A stretch of DNA of 64,000 nucleotides from Lichenicoccus sp964247695 (GTDB lineage: Bacteria; Pseudomonadota; Alphaproteobacteria; Acetobacterales; Acetobacteraceae): NCBI GenBank assembly GCA_964247695.1, contig CAXTVI010000022.1:1-64000 (forward strand). The letters are read 5' to 3'. Made by a program: the position numbers and the translations under genes. Each line of letters starts with the position of its first letter. Position 1 is the stretch's first letter. The notes below the pieces were generated by a model that did no database searches, was not told the origin of the DNA, and saw only the letters and a program-made list of their open reading frames with translations. This document shows, piece after piece, positions 50,336 through 59,814 of this stretch.

Positions 50336-53300
50336 TCAGCCATCCAGCGCCCGCGTCCGCACCAGACCGGTCACCATGCCAGCGAGGCGGCGGGCGATAT
50401 CCGGCCATTGCCGCGCCGCGATCCAGTCCTGCGCCTGCTGCTGCAGCACCACCCGCGCTGCATGGTCGGCAAGCAGGTCAGACAATCCGTCCGCCACCGC
50501 TGCCGCCTCGATGCCGTCGAAGCGATAGACGGCTCGCCCGGCCTCGTCGAACAGTGCGATCGGCGTGACCGCGACCGGCACGCCGCTGGTCAGCGCCGTG
50601 CGCATCGCGGCACTCGATGCCTCCTTGGACGGCCTGTACGGCAGGGCGATCACGTCGCAGCCGGCGAGCAACTCGAGCGAGCGCCGGTGCGGCAGGAACC
50701 CGGTCTCGAACGTGATCGCCTCCCATACGCCGAGATCGGCCGCGAGCTGCCTGCAGCGTTCGATCTCGCGCGGCGAATGCGGGTGGTCGTATTCCGCATT
50801 CACCAGCAGCAGCCGGGCGGCAGGCCAGCGCCGCCGCAGCAGAGCCATCGCCTCGATCAGCGTGTCGATCCCCTTGCCGGGCAGGAAGAAACCGTAGCAG
50901 CCGATGATCGGCCGGTCGGTCTCCGCGAGCGGCCGCGGCGCCGGTGGCGGCAGCGCCCGGGCGATGCCATGCGGCAGCAGGGTGGCGTTCGCATCCAGGC
51001 CGAGCGACTGCAGCCTGACCAGGTCGGCCACGGTATGCACCAGCACGCGGCTGGTCCGGCGCAGCGCCGCGATCGCGGCCTGCCGCTCCGGCGCCGCAAG
51101 ATCGTGCAGGTGGCTGGTGTTGTGCAGGGCCACCACGACCACCCGGCCGCGCAACGCGCCATGATCGATGAGGCGGGCGAGGCTGTCGAATGACAGCAGC
51201 CCGGGCTGGTGCTGCAGCACGACGGCCGGCGCGTCGTCAGCCGCGATGGCCTGCGCCAGCGGCTCGACCGTGCGACGGTCGCCGGACTCCCAGCACGGCC
51301 AGATCTCGACGGCCTGTGCCGGATCGGCATTCTCGGCGATGTCGATCACCGTGCGCCGGTCGCACAGGATGCGTATGCGAACCTTGTTCTCGCCGTCTGC
51401 GTCGTTGAGCAGGCTGTCCAGCAGCTGGCGGGAGTATTCCGCAACGCCACAGCGCACGCCCCAGCTCGACACCCAGGCGATGCGCGTCGCCTCGGCCGGG
51501 GTTGCCAGCAGCAGGTCGCGGGCCAGGCCGGAATAGGCGGCGGCCAGCGGCGCGGCCTCCGGAAGATGCAGCGTCTCCGACGGAACAGGCGCCGCAGCCG
51601 GGCGCTCGCGCAAGGCGGCGACGAGATCGTCATGCTCGGGTTCGAGCCACAGCGAATGCGCACTCGCCAGATGGCTGCCCGACGGCGCCGGACGGTAGCG
51701 CAGCAGGCGCACGCCTGGCAGCGGAGCGCCGTCAGGGCCGGTGCAGAAGTCCGTGTGGCCGCCGCGTCCGGTGACGATCAAGCCGAGACCGGCGGCGAGC
51801 GCCTCGGCCGCCGGCAGGTTGTAGCCCTCGCCGCGTGTCGGCAGCACCATCGTGTCGGCATCGCGGTACAGCGCCAGCAGCGCCTCGCCATCGAGGTCGG
51901 CATCCACCAGCTCGACCGGCGCCAGACCCGGATCGGCCTTGCGCAGCGCCGCCAGCTGATTTGCCACGTCGTTGTGCGGGTTTGGGAAGCCCTTGATCAC
52001 CAGCCTGACCGGATCGCCGGCGCGGAATGCCGCCGCCCAGGCACGCAGCAGCACATCGACACCCTTGCGCGGGAAGCAGGACGAGACATGCAGGAAGCGA
52101 TGCACCGGCGACGGCCTCGTGGACCGGTCGTAATGCAGCGCAGCGAACCGGTCCAGCCTGACAGCGGGCGGGATCACCCGGACCGGGATGGCAAGCCCGC
52201 TCTCGACCAGGGCATCACGCACGTAGCTTGTCGGCGCCACCACGGCGTCGAAATGCCGGCCGAGCAGCTCGATGGTGGCTGCGGGCAACAGGCTCTCTTC
52301 CCAGAACAGCATCGCCACCGCGACATCGCCGCGGCGCTGCGGCACATGCACCGGATAGTGCTGGCTGATCACCATCTCGGGGCCGGTGGCGTGCGGCGGC
52401 CGGTGCACCAGCGCCGAGACCACCGCCCGCTCGTCGACCGGCACGCCCGACAGGTCCAGCGTCGGGGCGCCTTCGACCGGCAGCAGCCGCACGCGGCCCG
52501 GCAGCGCCGTATCCAGCGCGCGCGCGAGGTCGCGGTTGATCGCGGCCAGGCTGTAGCTGCCATTCACGTGGCCGGCGACCGACAGCCGCAGGTTGGCTTC
52601 CAGCAGCGGCACCGTAGTCGACCCGGAGGGCAAGGAAGCTCCCGCCCGCAGCAGCGCCTGCGCCAGCACGTCCCGCTGGCGATCGAGGGCAAACCGGCCG
52701 AGCGTCGCCTCCTGCGCCCGCGCCTGTGCCGCCCCCGCGTCGGGATCGCGAGCCAGCCGCAGCATGGCGTCCGCCACCGCGGCGGGCGTCGTATCGAGCA
52801 GCAGGTTGGCGGCGTCGCCGAGCGTGTATGGCACCGCGCCACCCGGCCAGGCCAGCACCGGCACGCCATGCACCATGGCCTCGATCAGCGGAACACCGAA
52901 GCCCTCGTGCCGGCTCAGCGAGACATACAGGTCGGACGCTGCATACCATTCATGCAGGATGTCATCCGAAACGCCGCCGGCCAGCATGACATCCGCGTCC
53001 AGGCCGTGCCGGACGATGGCCTGCCGCAGCGAGCGCGCGTACGCATCGTCGGCGGCGTCCGGGCGCCCGACCAGCACCAGCCGCGACGGGCGGCCGTATC
53101 CGGCCCTGAAGGCGGCGAAGGCCTCGACCAGCGCGAGCTGCCCCTTGGAGGCGTTGATGCGCCCGACGAACAGGACGGTGAACCGGCCCGGGTCCCGCAG
53201 GGTATGCGTCGCTTGCGCGGCGCGATGCCGCAGGTCGTCGAGATCGAACAGCAGGGTGCAGGCGCGCACCGGTGCGATGCCGAGGCCGCGCAGCTCGTTC

Positions 53301-54940
53301 GCGTTGTATTCGCTGTCGGCAAGTGCTGCCGCCACGCGTCCCTTGAAGGCGGCGAGCTGCCGGCGGCCGAGCCGGGCGTAGCGCGCGAGATACGGATGGC
53401 GCACCAGCAGCTCGGGTGGCGTGATGTTGTGGTAGAGCAGCAGCTTAGGCGCCGGCAGAGCGAGGATCTGCTCGAAGCGGTCATAGCCGATCGAATGCCG
53501 CACGATCAGCACGTAGCCGTCGTGTCGTGGCAGCGCCTCCATCGGCAGCAGGTCGCCGGCCAGCGCCTCGGGCGGATCCTCGGTGTAGATCTCGCTGTGG
53601 TAGCCCATCGCGCGCAGCAGGCCGCGGGTGAGCAGCATTGCATTGGTGATGGCGTCGTTCACGGCGCTGCCGGAATGGAACTGGTGCACCGCCGAGAGGC
53701 CGCCCCCCTGCAGGCCCTGCGAGGCCAGAAACGGCGGCGGCGGTGTGATTGGCAGTGGCGGCAGCGAGGCGATGAAGGCCTCGGCATCCTGTTCCTCCTC
53801 CGCCGGTTCGCGGCACTCCGCAGGGCCGGTTTGCATGGCCGGTTCCAAAAGGAGGGGCGCCGGCTGGTCGGTGCTCCCGACAAGCCGGCGCGTCCGCCAC
53901 AGCGCGCTGCGCATCGGCGCGGTCAGCCGCCAGGAACGGCTGGAGCGCACCACCTCCAGCTCGTGCAGCGTCGTCTGCAGCCGCAGGTGGGTCTGCTGCA
54001 GGTCGTGGCGGCTCTGGTGCAGGGCGGCCTGCTCCGCCGCCAAGTCACGGACCTGCAGCTGCCCGGTGCGCGTGGCTTCGAGCTGCTGCCGGCCGAGGGC
54101 TTCGCGCAGGCGGCCGCTCTCATGCGCGGCCGCCTCGCGCTGCAGCCGCAACTGCTCGGCGGCGGCCTGCGCCTGGGTCTCGGCGAGGTGCGCGCGCTCG
54201 CGCTGGGCGGCGGCCTCCACCTCCAGCCGCGCGGCCCGCTCGATCCAGACGCTGTCGCCCGCGCGCAGGAAATCGTCGAACACGTTCGGCGGCGTGCGGA
54301 AGGCCGGCGCCAGCGCATCGGCGCGCTCATGGGCGACATAGTAGCGGTTGAGGCCGTCGAACCAGACGAAGTCATACTCCGCCTCGCGCAGCAGCGGCTC
54401 CCACTCCTGGTGCGTCTGGGTGGTCGAGTTCGGTGCCGTCGCCTCGACGAGGATGATCCAGGGCCGGTAGCGCACCAGGTCGGCGCCCTGCAGTACCGCG
54501 CGCTCGGCGCCCTCGACATCGATCTTGAGGAAATGGATGTCGGCACTTGCATGCAGCGCGCAGATTTCTGCCAGCGTCAGCACTGCGACGTGGTCCCGCG
54601 TCGCCGGCAGGCCGGCCGCCGCGTGCCCGGCCGCGATCGCCGGATCGAGCGTCGATAGCCCGGTGCCCTCGATGCGGTAGAACGGCAGCTCCGCCGGCTG
54701 CGCTCCAAGTGCGATCCGCAACGTCACGTCGCGCGGACGCGCTGCCGCGAGGCGCCGCGCCGCGTCCGGCAGCGGCTCGATGTTCACGCCGCTCCAGCCG
54801 CGGTCATAGAAGGCGCGGGTGACGCTGTGGGTGTCGGGATGATACGCGCCGACATCGATATAGAACCCGCGTTCGATGTCGCCGAGGGCGCGCCACAGCA
54901 GGACGTCCTCGAAATTCTGCGCGTAGGAAATGAAAGTCAT
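50336..54940 (-). CDS. Giant fusion protein: FkbM methyltransferase and three glycosyltransferase modules
   Basis: A 1534-residue soluble protein. Residues about 1-200 are an FkbM-type methyltransferase (FYIDVGAYHPDTHSVTRAFY, then FLKIDVEGAERAVLQGADL). About 235-345 is an Arg/Gln/Ala-rich coiled coil, then a proline-rich linker. Module one (about 410-770) is a GT-B/GT4-like transferase with TVLFVGRINASKGQLALVEA and HEGFGVPLIEA. Module two (about 780-1140) repeats this with FPRKGVDVLLRAWAAAF and RGEGYNLPAAEAL. Module three (about 1150-1520) has IIGCYGFFLPGKGIDTLIEA, but where the other two keep the E-x7-E pair it has KEASSAAMRTAL, without the second Glu. It probably decorates a polysaccharide; the substrate is unknown. 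Divergent from another FkbM gene 134 bases away. Confidence 0.88.
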   Translation of the reverse strand: MTFISYAQNFEDVLLWRALGDIERGFYIDVGAYHPDTHSVTRAFYDRGWSGVNIEPLPDAARRLAAARPRDVTLRIALGAQPAELPFYRIEGTGLSTLDPAIAAGHAAAGLPATRDHVAVLTLAEICALHASADIHFLKIDVEGAERAVLQGADLVRYRPWIILVEATAPNSTTQTHQEWEPLLREAEYDFVWFDGLNRYYVAHERADALAPAFRTPPNVFDDFLRAGDSVWIERAARLEVEAAAQRERAHLAETQAQAAAEQLRLQREAAAHESGRLREALGRQQLEATRTGQLQVRDLAAEQAALHQSRHDLQQTHLRLQTTLHELEVVRSSRSWRLTAPMRSALWRTRRLVGSTDQPAPLLLEPAMQTGPAECREPAEEEQDAEAFIASLPPLPITPPPPFLASQGLQGGGLSAVHQFHSGSAVNDAITNAMLLTRGLLRAMGYHSEIYTEDPPEALAGDLLPMEALPRHDGYVLIVRHSIGYDRFEQILALPAPKLLLYHNITPPELLVRHPYLARYARLGRRQLAAFKGRVAAALADSEYNANELRGLGIAPVRACTLLFDLDDLRHRAAQATHTLRDPGRFTVLFVGRINASKGQLALVEAFAAFRAGYGRPSRLVLVGRPDAADDAYARSLRQAIVRHGLDADVMLAGGVSDDILHEWYAASDLYVSLSRHEGFGVPLIEAMVHGVPVLAWPGGAVPYTLGDAANLLLDTTPAAVADAMLRLARDPDAGAAQARAQEATLGRFALDRQRDVLAQALLRAGASLPSGSTTVPLLEANLRLSVAGHVNGSYSLAAINRDLARALDTALPGRVRLLPVEGAPTLDLSGVPVDERAVVSALVHRPPHATGPEMVISQHYPVHVPQRRGDVAVAMLFWEESLLPAATIELLGRHFDAVVAPTSYVRDALVESGLAIPVRVIPPAVRLDRFAALHYDRSTRPSPVHRFLHVSSCFPRKGVDVLLRAWAAAFRAGDPVRLVIKGFPNPHNDVANQLAALRKADPGLAPVELVDADLDGEALLALYRDADTMVLPTRGEGYNLPAAEALAAGLGLIVTGRGGHTDFCTGPDGAPLPGVRLLRYRPAPSGSHLASAHSLWLEPEHDDLVAALRERPAAAPVPSETLHLPEAAPLAAAYSGLARDLLLATPAEATRIAWVSSWGVRCGVAEYSRQLLDSLLNDADGENKVRIRILCDRRTVIDIAENADPAQAVEIWPCWESGDRRTVEPLAQAIAADDAPAVVLQHQPGLLSFDSLARLIDHGALRGRVVVVALHNTSHLHDLAAPERQAAIAALRRTSRVLVHTVADLVRLQSLGLDANATLLPHGIARALPPPAPRPLAETDRPIIGCYGFFLPGKGIDTLIEAMALLRRRWPAARLLLVNAEYDHPHSPREIERCRQLAADLGVWEAITFETGFLPHRRSLELLAGCDVIALPYRPSKEASSAAMRTALTSGVPVAVTPIALFDEAGRAVYRFDGIEAAAVADGLSDLLADHAARVVLQQQAQDWIAARQWPDIARRLAGMVTGLVRTRALDG

Positions 54941-55074
54941 GCCGGCTCAATCCATGTCCCAATGCAACGCCGGGATCAACTCGCCGGATGACGCCGACGG
55001 CAGTGCGTGTACAGCTTTTGCAGGAAGCCGGCGCCGCTGCCACTGTGCGCGGCAGCCGGACAGGAGGATCGACA

Positions 55075-56124
55075 GTGGCGCCATCGCAAGACCTGCAGAC
55101 GCGGCCGGAGCCGTGGCAGGGCGAATACTCGAACAGCACCACGCTGGACGATATCGTCGCCTGCTTCAGGCTGCTGCTGGGCCGGCTGCCGAACCGCGAG
55201 GAGTGGCGCGGCCATTCCTCGCGCGTCGGCGAGCCGCTCGACATGGTGGTCGGCAGCTACGTCAACGCGCTGGAGTTCTCCCGCCGCGGCCTCGGCGCTG
55301 CCGGGTCGCTGGGCTCGGTCGAGCTCGTGCGGCTGCCGGGCTTCAGCATCCACACCGAGTCGGGCGACGCCGCGGTCGGACAGCATGTGCGCGCCGACAA
55401 CTACGAGGCCGATGTCACCGCGGTGTTCCGGCGATACCTCCGGCCCGGTGCCCACATACTCGATCTGGGCGCCAATATCGGCTACTTCACGATGCTGTCA
55501 GCCTCGCTCGTCGGACCGTCCGGATCGGTGCTGGCAATCGAGCCGAACCCGAACAATGCGCGCATGATCGAGGCCAGCCGGCGCGCCAACGGCTTCTCGC
55601 AGGTGACCGTGGTGCAGGTCGCGGCCGGATTTGAACCCGGGCTGCTGGTCCTGCACCGCTCGCATTCCAACGGCACCACCTCGGCCACGCCCGGCGACGC
55701 CAGCGCCCTGCTCGCCGCCGAAACCGTGGCCTGCGTGCGGGTGGATCAGATCGTGCCCAGGCGGCGGCGGATCGATTTCATCAAGGTCGATGTGGAAGGC
55801 GCCGAATACCTTGCGTTGTCCGGCTGCCTGCGCATCATCCGGCGCGACCGCCCGGTGATCGTGACCGAGTTCAGCCCGTCGCTGATGCCGGGCATCTCCG
55901 GCATCAGCGGCCCCGGCTACCTGGCTTGGCTGACCGGCCTCGGCTACCGGCTCTCCATCGTGCAGCCGGATGGCAGCCTGCTCGCGGCCGGTCCCGCCGC
56001 GATCATGGCGGAACACGAAGCGCGCGGCATCGATCATCTCGATCTGGTAGCCGAGCCGCTCGCGGCCGCGGAAAGGGTGCAGCGGCGCCTGCGCCACGTC
56101 GTGTCCAGATTGCGACGTCCTTGA
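55075..56124 (+). CDS. FkbM-family methyltransferase
   Basis: A 349-residue S-adenosylmethionine-dependent O-methyltransferase. The first 100 residues hold a separate helical region (TLDDIVACFRLLLGRLPNRE) of the kind found in front of polysaccharide-related enzymes. The methyltransferase follows: HILDLGANIGYFTMLSASLV (motif I), VLAIEPNPNNARMIEASRR, and the hallmark FIKVDVEGAEYLALSG (about 238-253). GTG 55075 is chosen because AGGAGG lies 7 bases before it; an in-frame ATG at 54988 would add 29 weakly protein-like residues. It is divergent from the giant FkbM-glycosyltransferase gene, and both may modify the same surface glycan; this is inferred from position. Confidence 0.88.
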   Translation: MAPSQDLQTRPEPWQGEYSNSTTLDDIVACFRLLLGRLPNREEWRGHSSRVGEPLDMVVGSYVNALEFSRRGLGAAGSLGSVELVRLPGFSIHTESGDAAVGQHVRADNYEADVTAVFRRYLRPGAHILDLGANIGYFTMLSASLVGPSGSVLAIEPNPNNARMIEASRRANGFSQVTVVQVAAGFEPGLLVLHRSHSNGTTSATPGDASALLAAETVACVRVDQIVPRRRRIDFIKVDVEGAEYLALSGCLRIIRRDRPVIVTEFSPSLMPGISGISGPGYLAWLTGLGYRLSIVQPDGSLLAAGPAAIMAEHEARGIDHLDLVAEPLAAAERVQRRLRHVVSRLRRP

Positions 56125-56125
56125 A

Positions 56126-56809
56126 CTATCGGAGCTCGTACGGACCACCCCGCTCGACGGCCCTCGCATAGGCCGGCCGCGCACGCAGCCGGTCGAGCCA
56201 ACGTTGCAGGTTCGGCCGCGCGGCACCCAGCGCCCGCAGCCGTGTCCCGGCGATCTCGAGCGGAAAGCTCATCTGCGCGTCCGCCACCGAGAACTCGTCG
56301 CCGGCGAACCACGGCCGCGCATCCAGCTCGCGATCAAGGAAGTTCAGGTGCAGTGCGAGTTGCGGGCCGAGGAACTGCCGGTCGAAGCCGCGGCCGATGC
56401 CATCCAGCAAGGGCCGCAGCAGCGGGCGCAGCAGCTTCGGCGGCTGCTGCGGCAGACGCGAAAAAACGAGCTGCAAGAGTAGCAGCGGCATCAGCGAGCC
56501 TTCGGCATAATGCAGGTAGTAGGAGGCCCGCTCGCGCTCCACCGAGCCCGGCTGCGGCATCAGCCGGCCGTCGCCGTAGCGGGTCGCCAGGTACTCCATG
56601 ATGGCGCCGGTCTCCGCCAGCGTGCGATCGCCGTCGGTCACCACGGGGGACTTCCCGAGCGGATGCACGGCACGCAGCGCGGCGGGCGCCAGCATCGTCC
56701 TAGGATTCCGCTGGTAGCGGCGGATCTCGTAGGGGACCTCGAGTTCCTCGAGCAGGAACAGCACCCGCTGCGAGCGGCTGTTGTTCAGATGGTGCACGGT
56801 CAGCGTCAT
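56126..56809 (-). CDS. Glutathione S-transferase family protein
   Basis: A 227-residue protein with the two-domain glutathione S-transferase fold. The thioredoxin-like N-terminal half contains LTVHHLNNSRSQRVLFLLEE with the Ser that activates glutathione, YEIRRYQRNP, and HPLGKSPVVTDGDRTLAETG (about 49-68) with the cis-proline and the Glu-Thr pair that binds the gamma-glutamyl group. The helical C-terminal half has ARPWFAGDEFSVADAQMSFP (about 162-181), whose Asp is conserved. Likely role in detoxification; substrate unknown. It ends one base after the convergent FkbM gene and follows the CNT transporter gene by 17 bases. Confidence 0.93.
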   Translation of the reverse strand: MTLTVHHLNNSRSQRVLFLLEELEVPYEIRRYQRNPRTMLAPAALRAVHPLGKSPVVTDGDRTLAETGAIMEYLATRYGDGRLMPQPGSVERERASYYLHYAEGSLMPLLLLQLVFSRLPQQPPKLLRPLLRPLLDGIGRGFDRQFLGPQLALHLNFLDRELDARPWFAGDEFSVADAQMSFPLEIAGTRLRALGAARPNLQRWLDRLRARPAYARAVERGGPYELR

Positions 56810-56826
56810 CGTTGGGCGTATCCGGA

Positions 56827-58077
56827 TCAGGAAATGAACATGCCGGCGATGGTGGCGCTGGCGAGGTTCGAGAGCGTGCCGGCCAGCACCGCGCGCAGGC
56901 CCAGGCGCGAGACCTCGGCGCGTCGCTCGGGCGCCACGCTGCCGTAGCCCGCGAGCAGGATGCCGATCGAGGAGAAGTTGGCGAACCCGCAGAGCGCGAA
57001 CGAGACGATCGCCAGGCTGCGCGGATCAAGCGTGTGCGCATGGATCAGCGGCGACAGGTGCACGTAGGCGACGAACTCGTTGAACACGATCTTCTGGCCG
57101 ATGATGCCGCCGACCAGCACGCAGAAATCGGACCTGACGCCGATCAGCCACGCAAGCGGCGCGAACAGCCAGCCCAGCATCGCTTCGAGCGAAAGCGCCG
57201 GATGGCCCGCAAGGCCGCCGAGCCAGCCGACCAGCCCGTTCAGGCAGGCGATCAGGCCGATGAAGGCGACCAGCATCGAGCCGACCGCGACCGCGACACG
57301 CACGCCGTTGGTGGTGCCGATCGCCACCGCCTCGAACACGTTGGCCGGGCGCCGCTCCTCGAAATCGAGATCGAGCGTGGTGACCGGCGACGCCTCGGTG
57401 GTCGGCAGCAGCAGTTTCGCGAACAGCAGGCCGCCGGGGATCGCCATGAACGAGGCCGCCAGCAGGTAGTCGACCGGCACGCCGAGACCGGCATAGCCGG
57501 CCAATACCGAGCCCGCCACCGAGGCGGTGCCGCTCGACATCACCGCGAACAGCTCGGCCCGCGTCAGCAGGGCGACGAAGGGACGTATCGCCACCGGCAT
57601 CTCGCTCTGCCCGAGGAAGATCGTGGTGACGGCGGAGAAGCTCTCGATCTCGGACGTGCCGATCACCGCGCGGACGGCGCCGCCGAGGATGCGGGCCATG
57701 ACCTGCATGACGTGGAAATAATACAGCACCGCGATCAGCGCCGAGATGTAGACGATCTGCGGCAGCACGCGCAGCGCGAACACGAAGCCGCCGTCCGGGA
57801 ACACGGTGAACATGCGCGCACCGACGAGGCCGCCGAACAGGAAGGCGATGCCGTCATTGCCGTAGCCGAGCACCTGGTTCACCACCAGCGAGATCGCGTG
57901 CAGGGCCTGCCGTCCGACCGGCACGAACAGGATCAGCGCACCCACGGCGCATTGCAGCGCGAGGGCCGCGCCCACCGTCCGCCACCGGATGCCCCGGCGG
58001 TCGAGCGAGAAGACGAGCGCGATCGCGATCAGCGCGGCAAGGCCGGCCACGCCATGCAGGGCAGCCACCGGCGTCAT
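56827..58077 (-). CDS. Concentrative nucleoside transporter (NupC/CNT family)
   Basis: A 416-residue nucleoside/cation symporter. About ten helices and two re-entrant loops are visible. Family motifs: GNDGIAFLFGGLVG (about 72-85), the re-entrant TTIFLGQSEMPVAIRPFVAL (about 150-169) with the QSE substrate residues, ELFAVMSSGTASVAGSVLAG (about 174-193) and GQKIVFNEFVAYVHL (about 326-340), then ALCGFANFSSIGILLAGYG (about 360-378). All conserved blocks are intact. It probably imports pyrimidine and purine nucleosides with H+ or Na+. It is followed by the glutathione S-transferase gene at 17 bases and is divergent from the glutathione peroxidase gene. Confidence 0.94.
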   Translation of the reverse strand: MTPVAALHGVAGLAALIAIALVFSLDRRGIRWRTVGAALALQCAVGALILFVPVGRQALHAISLVVNQVLGYGNDGIAFLFGGLVGARMFTVFPDGGFVFALRVLPQIVYISALIAVLYYFHVMQVMARILGGAVRAVIGTSEIESFSAVTTIFLGQSEMPVAIRPFVALLTRAELFAVMSSGTASVAGSVLAGYAGLGVPVDYLLAASFMAIPGGLLFAKLLLPTTEASPVTTLDLDFEERRPANVFEAVAIGTTNGVRVAVAVGSMLVAFIGLIACLNGLVGWLGGLAGHPALSLEAMLGWLFAPLAWLIGVRSDFCVLVGGIIGQKIVFNEFVAYVHLSPLIHAHTLDPRSLAIVSFALCGFANFSSIGILLAGYGSVAPERRAEVSRLGLRAVLAGTLSNLASATIAGMFIS

Positions 58078-58183
58078 CAGGCAGCCGGCCGGGCGTGCGC
58101 TGCGATCCGCTGAAGCTTGTCGGCGCCGGTCATGGCATGGTTATGGCCGAAGACGCCAACGCCACCAATCCTGGAAGCCGCCG

Positions 58184-58675
58184 ATGAGCCAGCCGACCGC
58201 CCACGATTTCAGCCTGGACCTGCTCGATGGAGGCACGCTGCCGCTCAGCCGCTATGCCGGCCACCCTGTCCTGCTCGTCAACACGGCGTCGAAATGCGGC
58301 TTCACCCCGCAATACGAGGAGTTGCAGGCGGTGTGGTCGCACTACCGGGGGCGCGGACTGGTGGTGATCGGCGCACCCTGCAACGATTTCGGCCGGCAGG
58401 AGCCGGGCACCGCGGAGGAGATCCAGAGCTTCTGCGCCCGCAACTACGGCGTGTCGTTCCCGATGTCGGCCAAGCTGCATGTGCGCGGCCCCGACAGGCA
58501 TCCGCTGTTCGGCTGGCTCGGCGATCAAGGCGGCGTGCTGTCGTACCCGCGCTGGAATTTCTACAAATACCTGATCGGCCGCGACGGGCGGCTGCGGAGC
58601 TGGTTCACCAGCGTCACCAAGCCGATGAACCACCGCGTGCGCACGGCGATCGACCGGGCAATCCTGCAGGACTGA
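58184..58675 (+). CDS. Glutathione peroxidase family protein
   Basis: A 163-residue thiol peroxidase of the GPx family. The peroxidatic Cys is in VNTASKCGFTPQYEELQA (about 33-50), with the usual bacterial Cys in place of selenocysteine. The resolving and catalytic Gln and Trp are in PCNDFGRQEPGTAEEIQSFC (about 67-86), here with the F-G-x-Q-E block, and WNFYKYLIGRDGRL (about 127-140). GGAAG lies 7 bases before ATG 58184; longer in-frame starts are upstream but lack such a site. Likely reduces hydrogen or lipid peroxides with thioredoxin or glutathione. The dehydrogenase gene ends one base after it on the other strand. Confidence 0.93.
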   Translation: MSQPTAHDFSLDLLDGGTLPLSRYAGHPVLLVNTASKCGFTPQYEELQAVWSHYRGRGLVVIGAPCNDFGRQEPGTAEEIQSFCARNYGVSFPMSAKLHVRGPDRHPLFGWLGDQGGVLSYPRWNFYKYLIGRDGRLRSWFTSVTKPMNHRVRTAIDRAILQD

Positions 58676-59758
58676 CTACACCGCGTCGGCAATGGCGCGG
58701 CCGCACGCGGCGGTATCGGCTCGGCCGCCCAGGTCGCGCGTGCGCAGGCGTGGCTCGGCCAGCACCTGCTCGATGGCGCGCACGATGGCGGCCGCCGCGT
58801 CCAGTTCGCCCAGATGCTCCAGCATCATCGCTGCCGACCAGATCTGCCCGACCGGGTTGGCGATCCCCTGCCCCGCGATGTCCGGCGCCGAGCCGTGCAC
58901 CGGCTCGAACAGGGAGGGAAACAGCCGCTCCGGATTGATGTTGCCGGCGGGCGCGATGCCGATGGTGCCGGTGCAGGCCGGACCCAGGTCCGACAGGATG
59001 TCGCCGAACAGGTTGCTGCCGACCACCACGTCGAACCGGTCCGGATGCTGCACGAAATGCGCGGTCAGGATGTCGATATGGTACTTGTCCCAGGACACCT
59101 GCGGGTAGTGCCGCGCCATCTCCTCCACCCGCTCGTCCCAATACGGCATGGTGATCGAGATGCCGTTCGACTTGGTCGCCGACGTCAGGTGCCGGCGCGG
59201 GCGCCCAGTCGCCATCTCGAAGGCGTAGCGCAGGATGCGATCGACCCCGGTGCGGGTCATGATGGTTTCCTGCACCACGAATTCGCGGTCGGTGCCGGCG
59301 AACATGCGGCCGCCGACAGAGGAATATTCGCCCTCGGTATTCTCGCGCACCACGACGAAGTCGATGTCGCCGGGCTCGCGGCCGGCCAGCGGCGAGCTCA
59401 CTCCCGGCATCAGCCGGACCGGGCGGATGTTGGCATATTGGTCGAACTCGCGCCGCATCGGGATCAGCGAACCCCAGAGCGAGATATGGTCCGGCACCTT
59501 TTCGGGCCAGCCGACGGCGCCGAACAGGATCGCGTCGTGGCCGCCGATCTGCGCCTTCCAGTCGTCGGGCATCATCTGGCCGTGCCGGAGATAGTAGTCG
59601 CAGGAGGCGAACCCGAAGCTGTCGGCCTTGAGGCGGAACCCGAACCGCGACGCCGCCGCCTCGAGAACCCGCAACCCCTCAGGCATCACCTCGCAGCCGA
59701 TCCCGTCGCCGGCGATCACCGCCACCCGGTGGACCCGGTTGGATTTTGATTCCATCAT
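58676..59758 (-). CDS. Tartrate/D-malate dehydrogenase-type decarboxylating enzyme
   Basis: A 360-residue member of the isocitrate/isopropylmalate dehydrogenase family, most like TtuC/DmlA-type enzymes that oxidise tartrate or D-malate. Seen: VAVIAGDGIGCEVMPEGLRV (about 13-32), FASCDYYLRHGQMMP, FGAVGWPEKVPDHISLWGSL (about 78-97), VVVRENTEGEYSSVGGRMF (about 138-156), HLTSATKSNGISITMPYWDE (about 192-211) and NLFGDILSDLGPACTGTIGI (about 254-273), with the Lys, Tyr and Asp residues of the active site. ATG 59758 is preferred, with GGAG 8 bases upstream. Last gene of an operon with an ABC importer. The substrate (tartrate, D-malate or a sugar acid) cannot be settled from sequence. Confidence 0.92.
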   Translation of the reverse strand: MMESKSNRVHRVAVIAGDGIGCEVMPEGLRVLEAAASRFGFRLKADSFGFASCDYYLRHGQMMPDDWKAQIGGHDAILFGAVGWPEKVPDHISLWGSLIPMRREFDQYANIRPVRLMPGVSSPLAGREPGDIDFVVVRENTEGEYSSVGGRMFAGTDREFVVQETIMTRTGVDRILRYAFEMATGRPRRHLTSATKSNGISITMPYWDERVEEMARHYPQVSWDKYHIDILTAHFVQHPDRFDVVVGSNLFGDILSDLGPACTGTIGIAPAGNINPERLFPSLFEPVHGSAPDIAGQGIANPVGQIWSAAMMLEHLGELDAAAAIVRAIEQVLAEPRLRTRDLGGRADTAACGRAIADAV

Positions 59759-59814
59759 CCCCTGCTCTCCCGCGCGATTGTCCCCCGCCTGCAACGCACG
59801 AGGCCGGCAGGGGA

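Noticed and set aside
51209..54658. An 1149-codon open frame opposite the FkbM-glycosyltransferase fusion
   Set aside because: Antisense by-product of high third-position GC; no start signal and no recognisable motif, whereas the minus strand shows four domain families.
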